A stretch of 64,000 nucleotides of DNA from Nitrososphaerota archaeon (GCA_021324115.1 JAJPJS010000002.1:28613-92612), one strand, 5' to 3'; counted from the stretch's first letter, positions 8,195-16,814 are shown. Program-made: numbers and translations. The notes: a model not told the origin generated them from the letters alone.

Positions 8195-9076
8195 TTATTC
8201 AGAAAATCCTTTGTTTTTCGCTAACTGTAGGATTGCGTATGCCTGTAGTTCAGCACCCTTTAGAATGGTTTCAGCAGTATCCTTGGTCACATAGTTGGCT
8301 TTTGTGGCCAGACTGAGAGCCTTGGTTACTGAGTCGACCAAAAGTACTGTTGTGACTTCCTTATTAGCTGGATATGCTGAACTGACGGACAGATTAAAGG
8401 CGTTCCTGGCTGCATTAATGAAGTCATTAGTAAATTGAACTATATCTATATGTACATCCTTGCTGGTCAAAATCATGTTATTCCAATAGATCAAGCTCAA
8501 AGTAAGACCAGCCTTGATCGGTTTTATGTTAAGTTTAGAGAGTAAAGAAGCAAGCCTAGGTGTTATAACATCTCCCGGTTGGGCTACAATGGTATCCTTA
8601 GTTACCCATATACTCCCGCCTTCTATTTTCGTAATAACCTTGCAGTCCTTGAATTCACTCAGAACGGGTCCGGGAGCCAGACCCGTATTTCCTGCCGGCA
8701 CGGTAATTGCGTCCGTTGTTACGTCCCCTGCTTTAGCTGGAAGAAGAACCTTGTTCCTCTCAAGCATCAGATTAAGCTTGAAAGGATTCATGTCAGTGAA
8801 TATGTAAAGATATTGACCCTTTATGGAGTCCGTCAAGCTTTTCAGATTGGGTCTGTCGATTTGGGACAATCCTTTAATTGCAATCTTGTTTTTGACCACC
8901 AGAAGCTCAAGTTGGCCTCTCATACTCTTACGCATTTCCATTATTTGAGTTGACCTTACCTTAGTTAAGTTCGCCATAGCTATAACATGATATTTTTGTG
9001 CCAGGGCCATGAGTTTGTTAAGCTGTTTGACCTTCTTTGCAGGATATTGCTTAGAGACGGTTGCCATCCCTTTCAC
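8195..9076 (-). CDS. rplP0: Ribosomal protein P0 (L10)
   Basis: 293 residues. The N-terminal rRNA-binding domain (QYPAKKVKQLNKLMALAQKYHVIAMANL...) and the GNTGLAPGPVLSEFK loop are typical of P0. Archaeal P0 is usually about 330-340 residues and ends with an acidic tail plus the same GLGALFG-type motif as L12; here the protein stops at AYAILQLAKNKGFSE, so that shared C-terminal tail is missing. The spine helices that bind L12 dimers seem to be retained. ATG at 9076 overlaps the stop of rpl1; an ATG three codons in is an alternative start. Confidence 0.95.
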   Translation of the reverse strand: MKGMATVSKQYPAKKVKQLNKLMALAQKYHVIAMANLTKVRSTQIMEMRKSMRGQLELLVVKNKIAIKGLSQIDRPNLKSLTDSIKGQYLYIFTDMNPFKLNLMLERNKVLLPAKAGDVTTDAITVPAGNTGLAPGPVLSEFKDCKVITKIEGGSIWVTKDTIVAQPGDVITPRLASLLSKLNIKPIKAGLTLSLIYWNNMILTSKDVHIDIVQFTNDFINAARNAFNLSVSSAYPANKEVTTVLLVDSVTKALSLATKANYVTKDTAETILKGAELQAYAILQLAKNKGFSE

Positions 9077-9729
9077 TCACCTGCTATTGCAACTTTCTTG
9101 ATTGGGCCCATCGTAAGCTTCACACCTATAGCCTTGACAGACTTCAGTCCATTTGGAACCTTTCTTTCCAAGGCCTCGAGCACCGCCATCGCATTTGATG
9201 CTAATTTATCATCATCCATATCTTCTTCGCCTATCCTGCATGAGATTCCTCCGTGGCCGCGTGCCCTGATTCTTGTGCTTCCCTTGAGGCGTTCAACCAG
9301 TTGATCTACAGGAGACGTAAGTGTTATCGGTAATGGCATCTTCCCACGCGGTCCTAGAAAAGGGCCAAGAGACTTGCCTATCTTTGGCATCAGGCTAGTT
9401 TCTGCCATAAAGAAATCAAAATCGCGTGCAAGCTTCTTGGAGTCTTTTTTGTTAGTGGTAAGCCTATCGATTTCATCGCCCGCAATGACGGTATCGGCTC
9501 CGGCTCGTTTGGCTCTCAATCCAAGTTCGCCAGTCGCGATAACGGCCACGCTTGCCTGTCCTCCAGCGTGCCCGGGTAGCGAGACTATTTCGTTAACATT
9601 CACGTCTTGTAGCTTTACCCTGTGACTGTCTAACATCACGTAAAATTCTACGCTCTGCTTGAATTTCCTGCTTGGTGTCTCTGATTTGGCTTTCTTCACA
9701 AGTTCTACAATCGTGCTCTTATCTATCAA
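9073..9729 (-). CDS. rpl1: Ribosomal protein L1
   Basis: 218 residues, usual archaeal length, with the conserved central segment KSLGPFLGPRGKMPLPIT (about 133-150) and the C-terminal GLKSVKAIGVKLTMGPIKK. Binds 23S rRNA at the L1 stalk, where it helps move deacylated tRNA from the E site; in archaea it also represses its own operon mRNA. Its stop overlaps the rplP0 start (ATGA) and its start overlaps the rpl11 stop, indicating coupled translation. Confidence 0.97.
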   Translation of the reverse strand: MIDKSTIVELVKKAKSETPSRKFKQSVEFYVMLDSHRVKLQDVNVNEIVSLPGHAGGQASVAVIATGELGLRAKRAGADTVIAGDEIDRLTTNKKDSKKLARDFDFFMAETSLMPKIGKSLGPFLGPRGKMPLPITLTSPVDQLVERLKGSTRIRARGHGGISCRIGEEDMDDDKLASNAMAVLEALERKVPNGLKSVKAIGVKLTMGPIKKVAIAGE

Positions 9730-10226
9730 GATCCAACACCTTCATTGAAAAGTGAATCCCATTTTCCTTCATTAATCTCCTTCATAACCTCTCTCGGGTC
9801 CTTGTTTTCCACATTTACTCCCATGCTTATACATGAACCCAGAAGTTCCTTGGCTGCGGCCTTGAGTGATGTGGCATATGTTTTACCGAGTTTAATTCTT
9901 GCTAACTTCAGAAGTTGATCGGCGGTGAGATTACCTATGGACTCCTTCTTTGGGGTGCCCGTTCCTTTAGGAATCTTTGATTCTTTTGCGATTAAAGCTG
10001 ATGAGGTCGGAAGTCCAACCTCTACATCAAAAGATTTGTTTTCTACATTCACGGATACCTTTACAGGTACACGCATCCCAGCATAATCTGCAGTCATCTC
10101 GTTAATTTTCTTAACGACCAGCATGACATTAACACCCAGCGGCCCTAACGCTGGACCGAGCGGGGGGCCTGCATTCGCCTCGCCTCCCGTTACCAATAGA
10201 TTGATTATTTTATCTTCTGGCAACAA
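9726..10226 (-). CDS. rpl11: Ribosomal protein L11
   Basis: 166 residues. The N-terminal domain contains VTGGEANAGPPLGPALGPLGVNVM, the proline-rich signature of L11, and the C-terminal rRNA-binding domain contains NLTADQLLKLARIKLGKTYA. It organises the GTPase-associated centre together with P0/L12. TTG start at 10226; overlaps rpl1 by 4 bp. First ribosomal gene after the 76-bp gap that separates it from spt5. Confidence 0.97.
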   Translation of the reverse strand: MLPEDKIINLLVTGGEANAGPPLGPALGPLGVNVMLVVKKINEMTADYAGMRVPVKVSVNVENKSFDVEVGLPTSSALIAKESKIPKGTGTPKKESIGNLTADQLLKLARIKLGKTYATSLKAAAKELLGSCISMGVNVENKDPREVMKEINEGKWDSLFNEGVGS

Positions 10227-10302
10227 AGCTCACCGACGTAAAGAGTGTTTCGGAAACTCCTTCTTAGCCCCATAATTTAGGGGCTTTTAACCTTATAGAT
10301 TA

Positions 10303-10764
10303 TTATGAACTGAGCTTAAGATAACCCGCATCAATGGTAATTTGAAGTGGATATGGTGCATCGACGAGCGTGACTGTGGCTTCCTTCTTTGCTGAATCAT
10401 ATCTGACTACCTTTGCTTTCATCCCTTTGAATGGACCGCCAACCACCTCAACCATCTGGTCGATTTTCAATTCTTCTATTTGTGTCTTGGTAGCCAGTAA
10501 CCCACTGATTTCATCTACAGTCATCACACCCGGTACGTAACTCCTGACATGTTTGACTCCTGACACGGCATCGCTGACGGCCTGTGCATCCAGGGCTTCC
10601 ACAAGCAGATATCCTTTCATCTTTTCGCTGAATATAATAGAAAATATCTTTATTTTTCTGGTTTCGATTCTATTTGCAACCAAATTGGCAACATTTCTTT
10701 CCTGACCCCCGGTAACCTTCACTACATAAATTCGTGTATTGGACTTCTTCTCTACTGTTGCCAA
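10303..10764 (-). CDS. spt5: Transcription elongation factor Spt5 (NusG homologue)
   Basis: 153 residues: NGN domain (TRIYVVKVTGGQERNVANLVANR..., about 9-95) and a C-terminal KOW domain (VEVVGGPFKGMKAKVVRYDSAKKEATVTL, about 105-135). Clamps RNA polymerase with Spt4 for processivity and couples to the ribosome. Immediately follows secE without a gap, the standard archaeal secE-spt5-L11-L1-L10 order. Confidence 0.97.
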   Translation of the reverse strand: MATVEKKSNTRIYVVKVTGGQERNVANLVANRIETRKIKIFSIIFSEKMKGYLLVEALDAQAVSDAVSGVKHVRSYVPGVMTVDEISGLLATKTQIEELKIDQMVEVVGGPFKGMKAKVVRYDSAKKEATVTLVDAPYPLQITIDAGYLKLSS

Positions 10765-10971
10765 TCAAACCAGCTCTGACAATATCATGATCAGTGCGGC
10801 CAATGGAGCGAGCAATACAGAAGCGATCAGGTGTATTACAAAAGCAATACCACCTACTACAGCCACACCAAGTATTACTAACTTAAGATAGAGACCAAAT
10901 TGTTGCCAGTCAGATTTCTTACTATATTTTAATGTACGTATCATTTCTCTGAGAGAATTGCCTAGATTCAA
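10765..10971 (-). CDS. secE: Protein translocase subunit SecE (Sec61 gamma)
   Basis: 68 residues with an amphipathic N-terminal part (SLREMIRTLKYSKKSDWQQF, the conserved Sec61-gamma cytosolic helix) and one transmembrane helix (about 28-50), with a second hydrophobic stretch to the end. TTG start at 10971. Adjacent to spt5, as in most archaea. It clamps the SecY channel; the beta subunit is encoded at 47.9 kb in this window. Confidence 0.9.
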   Translation of the reverse strand: MNLGNSLREMIRTLKYSKKSDWQQFGLYLKLVILGVAVVGGIAFVIHLIASVLLAPLAALIMILSELV

Positions 10972-11201
10972 ATGTCGGTCTGACTATCGGAATTGTGGTT
11001 TTAAGTGTTTTGGAACTGTTAAGAGGAGTGTATTTCAAGTGTAAAATATGAAATTTGTATGATGGTTTGACCTCCGTAGAACTGGATACTTTGATATTTA
11101 CTGAACTCCGTCAGTAATTTATACATTTCAAATGAAGGATTATCAGATTCTCATTGAAAAGATTTTGTACTACAATGTACTCGGCCACGGTGTGATGTGT
11201 T

Positions 11202-12119
11202 GTGGAAAAAGATTTTCTTTCTATGTCTGATCTGACGAAGCATGATGTGAATGAAATTTTTACTATAGCTTCCAGACTGAAAATGAATAAGTACGGTAGA
11301 CAACTCGAAGACAAGGTTCTCGCACTATTCTTCGAGAAGCCGTCGACTAGAACAAGATTGAGCTTCGAAGCTGGTATCAGACACTTGGGAGGAAGTACGA
11401 TTTATCTTGATGCGGTTACAACTCAGATTTCGCGGGGCGAAAGTCTCGAAGATACAGCACGTATGTTCGAAAGGTTTGTTGATGGTTTGATTGCTCGTGT
11501 ATACAAACATCAAACACTTGAAACCATAGCAAAATATGCCAGAATACCTGTCATAAATGCGCTGTCGGATAAAGAGCATCCATGCCAAGTTCTTTCTGAC
11601 CTGTTCACAATTAAAGAGAAAAAGGGAAGGTTAGAAGATCAGAAGATTGCCTTCATAGGGGACGGAAACAACGTTTGTAATTCATTGTTATTAGGTTGTG
11701 GAATTATGGGTATACCCATTTCTGTTGCAACCCCGCCGGAGTTCAGACCGAGCCAGAAAATTATAGAGCTTTTACAACCCGTTTTGAAGGATCAACTTGT
11801 GATCACGTCAGAACCAGAACAAGCTGTTCGTGATGCTTCAGTAGTGTATACAGATGTTTTTGTAAGTATGGGTGATGAAGCAACAAAAGAGAAGAGACTT
11901 AGTGCGTTCTTACCGAAGTACCAAGTCAACCAGAAACTTATGTCACAGGCTAGGAATGGAGCTATTTTCATGCATTGCCTGCCTGCGCATCGTGGTGAAG
12001 AAGTTCAAGCTGAAGTAATAGATGGCAGCCAATCTGTTGTTTTTGATCAAGCTGAAAACAGAATGCATGTTCAGAAAGCTCTTTTGCTGAAAATGTTCAA
12101 CCTAATATCTTACTTATGA
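11202..12119 (+). CDS. argF: Ornithine carbamoyltransferase
   Basis: 305 residues. Carbamoyl-phosphate binding motif FEKPSTRTRLSFE (about 44-56), HPCQVLSDLFTI (about 126-137) and HCLPAHRGEE (about 263-272), whose HCLP is specific for ornithine rather than aspartate carbamoyltransferase. Makes citrulline from ornithine and carbamoyl phosphate in arginine synthesis. GTG start at 11202. The 3' end overlaps the 3' end of ftsY on the other strand by 23 bp. Confidence 0.96.
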   Translation: MEKDFLSMSDLTKHDVNEIFTIASRLKMNKYGRQLEDKVLALFFEKPSTRTRLSFEAGIRHLGGSTIYLDAVTTQISRGESLEDTARMFERFVDGLIARVYKHQTLETIAKYARIPVINALSDKEHPCQVLSDLFTIKEKKGRLEDQKIAFIGDGNNVCNSLLLGCGIMGIPISVATPPEFRPSQKIIELLQPVLKDQLVITSEPEQAVRDASVVYTDVFVSMGDEATKEKRLSAFLPKYQVNQKLMSQARNGAIFMHCLPAHRGEEVQAEVIDGSQSVVFDQAENRMHVQKALLLKMFNLISYL

Positions 12120-13005
12120 TCCAATCAGGATCAAATGGGATTAAATCGCCATAATCTTGGCCGTTTCCAATATACATGATGGGTCGTTTAGTTACATATG
12201 TTACACTTATTGAAGCTCCACCCTTCACATCCGCATCTGTCTTTGTTAAAATTATGGCATCGAACCCGACCTTTTCCAAAAACTCCCTCGCTTGATAGAT
12301 CAGATCATTACCAGCTAGAGCGTCACCGACAAAAACAGTCAAATCTGGATTTGAAACACGCTTTATTTTAGCCAACTCTTCCATTAGATTGGTCGATGTT
12401 TGCATCCTGCCTGCTGTGTCGATCAAAACCACGTCATAACCATGCTGCAAGGCGTAGGTTTTTGCGTCTCTTGCTACTGCTGCTGGATCAGAACCATACC
12501 TCTGTTTAAGAATCCTTATGCCTAGTCTCTGTGAATGTATCTCAAGCTGTTCTATAGCCCCAGCCCTATAAGTGTCACTGGCAGCCATCAGCACGATGTA
12601 TCCCTTTCTTTTTAACATAGATGATAGTTTTGCTATACTAGTCGTTTTACCTGTTCCATTGATTCCAAGAAATAGTACTGTTGTTGGACTCGATCCTGCA
12701 TGTTTCTTAGTTTCGATTATTGAAAATAAATCAATAGAAGTTGTTGTGCTGAAAAGTGTTTTCAAAATATCCTTCAGTGCATCATCTATTATGGTGTCGA
12801 TTTTTTGTCCCCTTTCGACCTTCCTTCCTACAAGCTTTTCTTTTAATGAGGTTACAATATAGTTTGCCACTTCTACAGCTACTTCGTTTTCAATAAGATT
12901 CAGTTCAAGTTGGGATAAATTATCTGAAAGATCGGTTTCGTCGAGCGTCTTTGTGGTTATGCTCTCGCCGAATTTATGCAATACGTCCCTGATTTTATCA
13001 AACAA
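12097..13005 (-). CDS. ftsY: Signal recognition particle receptor FtsY
   Basis: 302 residues: short N domain helix bundle followed by the SRP-type GTPase with G1 GINGTGKTTSIAKL (about 116-129), DTAGRMQT (G3, about 199-206), TKTDADVKGG (G4 and beyond, about 257-266) and the closing GQDYGDLIPFDPDWII. Receives the SRP-ribosome-nascent chain at the membrane and hands it to SecYEG. Lacks an acidic A domain, as usual in archaea. Starts 4 bp after the pfdA stop, in the rnp4-...-ftsY operon. Confidence 0.96.
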   Translation of the reverse strand: MFDKIRDVLHKFGESITTKTLDETDLSDNLSQLELNLIENEVAVEVANYIVTSLKEKLVGRKVERGQKIDTIIDDALKDILKTLFSTTTSIDLFSIIETKKHAGSSPTTVLFLGINGTGKTTSIAKLSSMLKRKGYIVLMAASDTYRAGAIEQLEIHSQRLGIRILKQRYGSDPAAVARDAKTYALQHGYDVVLIDTAGRMQTSTNLMEELAKIKRVSNPDLTVFVGDALAGNDLIYQAREFLEKVGFDAIILTKTDADVKGGASISVTYVTKRPIMYIGNGQDYGDLIPFDPDWIISKILG

Positions 13006-13009
13006 ATGA

Positions 13010-13450
13010 TTATCCCCGTTGGCCAGATGACATTTCCAGTTGAGCGAGCTGATCCCTTACTATGTTGATTTGTTTCGCTGTTTCATCTTTCTGTTGCAAT
13101 GTAGTAGCTAATGCATTATTGATCTCCTTTCCCCTGTCAAGTAAATATTGAATAGCCTCAGACTTGGGTTTTTCAATCGCTACATCTGCGCTTATATTCA
13201 GAAGTATCTTCTGCGAAGCCTTGAATACTACAGGAAGGTTGGCTCCGCCACCAATAGGTATGGCTAATTGCATGTCTTGTGTATCATCAATTCCTTGTAA
13301 AGCAGCTACTGAGTTTTTGTTTTCCACCAGCAACCGTGTCAATATGTTCTCTCTACTGATCAGATCGTTATAGTACTCTTCAAGAAGTCTGGCTTGGAGC
13401 GCCAGAGATTGTGCTCTTGTTTCGTCGCTTTCCTCAGTCAAGGTTGACAT
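13010..13450 (-). CDS. pfdA: Prefoldin alpha subunit
   Basis: 146 residues forming two long helices (about 10-50 and 105-140) separated by a beta-hairpin insert (DMQLAIPIGGGANLPVVFK...NISADVAIEK) typical of alpha-type prefoldin. With the beta subunit it forms the jellyfish-like chaperone that delivers unfolded proteins to the thermosome. Position between aIF6 and ftsY is conserved in many archaea. Confidence 0.93.
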   Translation of the reverse strand: MSTLTEESDETRAQSLALQARLLEEYYNDLISRENILTRLLVENKNSVAALQGIDDTQDMQLAIPIGGGANLPVVFKASQKILLNISADVAIEKPKSEAIQYLLDRGKEINNALATTLQQKDETAKQINIVRDQLAQLEMSSGQRG

Positions 13451-13462
13451 AGCGTTTTGGAC

Positions 13463-14143
13463 CTACAGTTTAAAGGCTTTTGTTAATATGAATAATTCCG
13501 GACCCGATGTTTGTGTTCCAACTATCGCGCCCTTGGAATTCACTACAATGCCGGACGCCACGAAAGGAATTCCACCATTAATCGACCCAGGTTCACAGTC
13601 CACGTTTAATGCTTCAGACACCCGTTTTACTTCCAACTCCGACGCATTGGGATGTATAATAGCGCCGTTGTTACTAGCACAAACGATAGAGCCAACATAT
13701 GTCACTCCAGCTATATTCGTTCTGAGCACTTTGACTTTTAGCACCTCTTCAATTTGCTTGATCCCTCTGCTTTCGACAAGGTTTGAAGCTATTGCGCCGT
13801 AGTCATTTGCAGATACCAAATTGCCCACTGATGAATATGTTGAATCAAATCTCTCTATTCTGATTTTGGTCGAATTACGCAAGTTATTGATCTCTTCATC
13901 TGTAGCAAACCTTGAGACGAGCATGCCATGACTATTCATTAAAGTCAGAGGTCCGAGCAGCCTAGTATAGCCCACTGAAGCAAAAACAGGCTCTGCTTTG
14001 ATCAATTTTGCTAATCGTTCTGATTTTTGTTTTGCGTAACCCTGAGGTATCAGAAGAAAGTCATCGCTTGCTTTACAAAAGATCCCGACGTTCGAATTGT
14101 TATATATGTCGTAGAGGTAGATTCCCACTGCAACTACATGCAA
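13463..14143 (-). CDS. eif6: Translation initiation factor aIF6
   Basis: 226 residues with the repeating pentein units of the IF6 family: NVGIFCKASDDFLLIP at the N-terminus and repeats with VGSIVCASNNGAIIHP and ASGIVVNSKGAIVG. Binds the 50S subunit near L14/L24 and blocks premature subunit joining. TTG start at 14143 (MHVVAVGIYLYD...). Operon gene between rpl31e and pfdA. Confidence 0.95.
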   Translation of the reverse strand: MHVVAVGIYLYDIYNNSNVGIFCKASDDFLLIPQGYAKQKSERLAKLIKAEPVFASVGYTRLLGPLTLMNSHGMLVSRFATDEEINNLRNSTKIRIERFDSTYSSVGNLVSANDYGAIASNLVESRGIKQIEEVLKVKVLRTNIAGVTYVGSIVCASNNGAIIHPNASELEVKRVSEALNVDCEPGSINGGIPFVASGIVVNSKGAIVGTQTSGPELFILTKAFKL

Positions 14144-14185
14144 AATGGGTATATTATTAGTATGCTGACGGTTGCTAACTCTGTT

Positions 14186-14710
14186 TTAATCTTCGGTTTC
14201 AGAATGGACTTCCTTTGATTTTTCTTCCTTCTTACTACCTTTTCCTTTACGCCCCTTCGGAGGTTCGGTTTTCTTTTCGGATGTTTCTTCATTTACAACT
14301 TTAGATTCCAGATTAGGTGTTGTCTGTATTTCCGAAGACTCAACTGATTCGACTTCATCTGCCTCTGTTTGATTAATCGGGGCTTCTGCTTCCTTTTCTG
14401 TCTCTTCTTTTGCTTCCTTGGATTCGGCTTCTTCTTCCTTTTTAATCTCGCTGGGCAGTTGCACCGTAGTTACACCTTCTTCGTCCTTCTTCATCAAAAC
14501 GGTTATTCGTGGTAAGTAACTTCTACCCCCATGAGACCAGACAAATCTGTTGAGTTCTTCGCTCAATCTTACTTCAGAAGCATCAATCCTTAATTGTTGC
14601 GCTATCTGACCTCTAATTTCAGCAACTATACGCTCGGTTCTACGATAACGTGGTGCGCGTTTTGCCGGCCTCAGATTAAGTGTTAATTCTTTACTCTCAT
14701 TCTCTGACAT
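14186..14710 (-). CDS. rpl31e: Ribosomal protein L31e with long charged tail
   Basis: Residues 1-88 are a standard L31e (LNLRPAKRAPRYRRTERIVAEIRGQIAQQL...RFVWSHGGRSYLPRITVLM). The remaining about 85 residues are a low-complexity tail rich in Glu, Lys, Ser and Thr, ending GRKGKGSKKEEKSKEVHSETED. Archaeal L31e is normally about 80-100 residues, so this is an unusual extension, presumably disordered and solvent-exposed near the exit tunnel. The reading frame continues cleanly to a stop and codon use is normal. Confidence 0.93.
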   Translation of the reverse strand: MSENESKELTLNLRPAKRAPRYRRTERIVAEIRGQIAQQLRIDASEVRLSEELNRFVWSHGGRSYLPRITVLMKKDEEGVTTVQLPSEIKKEEEAESKEAKEETEKEAEAPINQTEADEVESVESSEIQTTPNLESKVVNEETSEKKTEPPKGRKGKGSKKEEKSKEVHSETED

Positions 14711-14719
14711 GAAGTCACA

Positions 14720-14875
14720 CTAATCCTTTAACTTTTGAGAACGCCACTGTCGTTGTTTAGGACTTCTGGTAACTTTCCGGTTTGTCTTAACGGTTATCCA
14801 AGCTGGTGGCGCCGAGTTAGTTTTAACGGCTTTCATCAACCGTTTTTTCTCTCCGAGCGTTTTATTTCTACTCAA
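14720..14875 (-). CDS. rpl39e: Ribosomal protein L39e (missed by the ORF track)
   Basis: A 51-residue ORF starting at TTG 14875 and ending at TAG 14720-14722 reads MSRNKTLGEKKRLMKAVKTN at the N-terminus, then APPAWITVKTNRKV and a basic end RQWRSQKL. Length (usual 51), the MSRNK.LG.K.RL start and the PAWI..KTNRKV core identify L39e, which lines the peptide exit tunnel. It sits exactly in the gap between PDCD5 and L31e, the conserved archaeal neighbourhood. Too short for the supplied ORF list. Confidence 0.95.
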   Translation of the reverse strand: MSRNKTLGEKKRLMKAVKTNSAPPAWITVKTNRKVTRSPKQRQWRSQKLKD

Positions 14876-14889
14876 ATTATATCATATCC

Positions 14890-15174
14890 TCAAGCAAATT
14901 TGATCTTGAATTCCTTCGGCTCTGGGCTCAGCTTGGCGAGGATAGCTTTTAACTCTTCATCATCAAGGGGTTTTTTTAATCGACCGGTCCCACCCAACTG
15001 AATGATCTGATCTTCAACCATGTTTGCAATATCAGGTTTAACGATTCTCAGATTAGATAGTCTCTCTCTGGCTTCGCTTGTGAGAAAGAGTTTGAGGTAA
15101 GCCTCTTTGATCTTGGCTCGCTGCTCCTCTTGTTGTTGTTTATTTGAGCCGGGCGGAACTTGATTATTAGACAT
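14890..15174 (-). CDS. PDCD5-family DNA-binding protein
   Basis: 94 residues, matching the archaeal PDCD5/TFAR19 family: Gln-rich N-terminus (NKQQQEEQRAKIKEAYLKLFLTSEARERLSNLRIVKPDIANMVEDQII) followed by the helical core and a basic end. Family members are small three-helix proteins that bind DNA or possibly prefoldin/chaperonin in eukaryotes; the archaeal role is not settled. Operonic with S19e upstream and L39e downstream, as in many archaea. Confidence 0.93.
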   Translation of the reverse strand: MSNNQVPPGSNKQQQEEQRAKIKEAYLKLFLTSEARERLSNLRIVKPDIANMVEDQIIQLGGTGRLKKPLDDEELKAILAKLSPEPKEFKIKFA

Positions 15175-15187
15175 GACCTAGATCATC

Positions 15188-15661
15188 TCACGAGACAATT
15201 CTAGATAATTCTGGGTTCTGCTTGACGATTTCTTTGAAGATTTCCGTGCTTAACCTATCGCACAACCTTCTGCCTTCGGAGGTTACGATCCTGCCTTTTG
15301 AGGTCTTCTGAATATATCCAGCAGCCTGAAGCTGATTCAGGCATTTCCTTATGGATGAGCTTCCAGCCGGTCTCTGGTGAGCTAAGCCGTACCCTGTCTT
15401 TTTCCTTCCTCCAAAATATGTTTCCAAATCACTTATTCCCATGGGACCATGAAAATATAGCTTACGCAAGACGGCCGCCGCCCTTGTGTACCACCAATCC
15501 CTATTCACTGGAGGTCTTTGAGTGTGAGAACCTGATTTAGCGAATTGCGACCAAGAAGGGGGTTGAATCTGTGGAGTTCGTTTCATATGATTAGCCAATG
15601 ATTCAATTAATTTATCTGGTGGAACATCGTAGGCTGTCGGCAACCTTATTATCCTCATCAC
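15188..15661 (-). CDS. rps19e: Ribosomal protein S19e
   Basis: 157 residues: VPPDKLIESLANHMK near the N-terminus, then RDWWYTRAAAVLRKLYFHGPMGISDLETYFGGRKKTG and a winged-helix end with LNQLQAAGYIQKTSKGRIVTSEGRRL. These are diagnostic of S19e, an archaeal/eukaryotic small-subunit protein required for 40S/30S maturation. Slight N-terminal variation: two consecutive Met codons are possible starts. Confidence 0.96.
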   Translation of the reverse strand: MMRIIRLPTAYDVPPDKLIESLANHMKRTPQIQPPSWSQFAKSGSHTQRPPVNRDWWYTRAAAVLRKLYFHGPMGISDLETYFGGRKKTGYGLAHQRPAGSSSIRKCLNQLQAAGYIQKTSKGRIVTSEGRRLCDRLSTEIFKEIVKQNPELSRIVS

Positions 15662-15674
15662 CGTGAAGTTGTGA

Positions 15675-15986
15675 CTATTTTAAAGTTTGTTGCTTTATCT
15701 CTAGAGGGTGCCTATATATTCCTCCACAAACAGAACAAGAAATGAGTAGTGTTTTTCTTCTAATTCTGATTCTACTTGACAATATCGGTGGAGAAAATTC
15801 CTTGCATTTCTTGCAAAACAACAATTTCAGGTCTAAACTTTTTACTATTCTCGCCTTGGTTTGAATTGAAGATGCTATTTTTGCCTGTTTAACAGCAAGT
15901 TCTGGATTTGTCAAGGCGTTCAAGATCGCAGCATAGGCCCAGTTGTATGATTCAACGCTTAAATGCTCTTTATTTATCAATACCAT
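15675..15986 (-). CDS. rnp4: RNase P protein component 4 (Rpp21)
   Basis: 103 residues: N-terminal helices followed by a zinc ribbon LFCKKCKEFSPP...LISCSVCGGIYRHPL, i.e. two CxxC pairs about 20 residues apart, characteristic of the Rpr2/Rpp21 family. Works with Rpp29 on the specificity domain of RNase P RNA for tRNA 5' maturation. First gene of the operon leading to ftsY; 26 bp from the divergent nep1. Confidence 0.85.
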   Translation of the reverse strand: MVLINKEHLSVESYNWAYAAILNALTNPELAVKQAKIASSIQTKARIVKSLDLKLLFCKKCKEFSPPILSSRIRIRRKTLLISCSVCGGIYRHPLEIKQQTLK

Positions 15987-16012
15987 GAATCAAAAACAAG
16001 TGATTAAAATAG

Positions 16013-16693
16013 TTGAATCGAAGCGTGTATCTCATAATCGCCGAATCAGCGATAGAAACTATTCCTAATGAAATCAAAAATCATCCCGCCATAATGAATG
16101 ATGCGCGAAGGCGAAAGCTTCCACCAGAAGTCCTCTTGCTTGATCGAAGCTTTCATCATGCTGCAATGTTGAGATTATTAGACCAAGAAAAACGCGGTAG
16201 ACCTGACATTGTTTACCACATTTTACTTGATGTGACGAACACGCCAATTTTCAAGAGTGGTGCACTCAAATTGGTTTTTCATACATACAATAATTTAGTT
16301 ATCTGGGTAAAGGAAGGATTACGGCCTCCTCGCTCTTATTATAGATATGAAAATCTAATGGTTCAGTTATTTTCAAAAGGAAGTGTCGAGAACCGACTTC
16401 TTGCAATTGATAAGCTAGATTTTGGAAATTTGATAAAACAAATAAAACCTGACAGAATAATAGGCTTCAGTCGAGTAGCTCCTTACAAGTCACTCAGAGA
16501 AGTGGTTGCTGACTCTGACAAATATGATTCTTGTTCGTTTGTCGTGGGTGGTTTTCCAAAGGGTCATTTTAATGCCACTACCCTAGCTAGCATAGATGAT
16601 TTGTATTCTATAGATGAGTTTCCCATGGATGCGAGTCTGGTTGTTAATAGGCTTGTATATGAACTCGAAAATCAGCAAAGAGTAGCCATCTGA
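16013..16693 (+). CDS. nep1: 16S rRNA pseudouridine N1-methyltransferase Nep1 (Emg1/Mra1)
   Basis: 226 residues with the SPOUT-class Nep1 features: RRKLPPEVLLLDRSFHHAAM (about 35-54), RGRPDIVYHILLDVTNTPIFK (about 62-82), PRSYYRYENLMVQLF and the trefoil-knot SAM-binding end VVGGFPKGHF. Methylates N1 of a pseudouridine in the small-subunit rRNA. TTG start at 16013; divergent from rnp4 by 26 bp, so promoters overlap. Confidence 0.94.
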   Translation: MNRSVYLIIAESAIETIPNEIKNHPAIMNDARRRKLPPEVLLLDRSFHHAAMLRLLDQEKRGRPDIVYHILLDVTNTPIFKSGALKLVFHTYNNLVIWVKEGLRPPRSYYRYENLMVQLFSKGSVENRLLAIDKLDFGNLIKQIKPDRIIGFSRVAPYKSLREVVADSDKYDSCSFVVGGFPKGHFNATTLASIDDLYSIDEFPMDASLVVNRLVYELENQQRVAI

Positions 16694-16800
16694 GATATAC
16701 GACGTATAATTGACAAGTCTTGTTTAAGGGTGTTTTAACAATCCCATCCTCAACTCTTAACTATGGAAGTTTGCTGCGAATACTTCACCTTGCTTTGAGA

Positions 16801-16814
16801 ATATTTATATTAAT
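16801..16814 (+). promoter_or_regulatory. Probable TATA element of tRNA-Gly
   Basis: ATATTTATATTAAT is centred about 30 bp upstream of the mature 5' end of the tRNA, the usual archaeal TATA-to-transcript distance when a few leader nucleotides are present. Confidence 0.4.
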
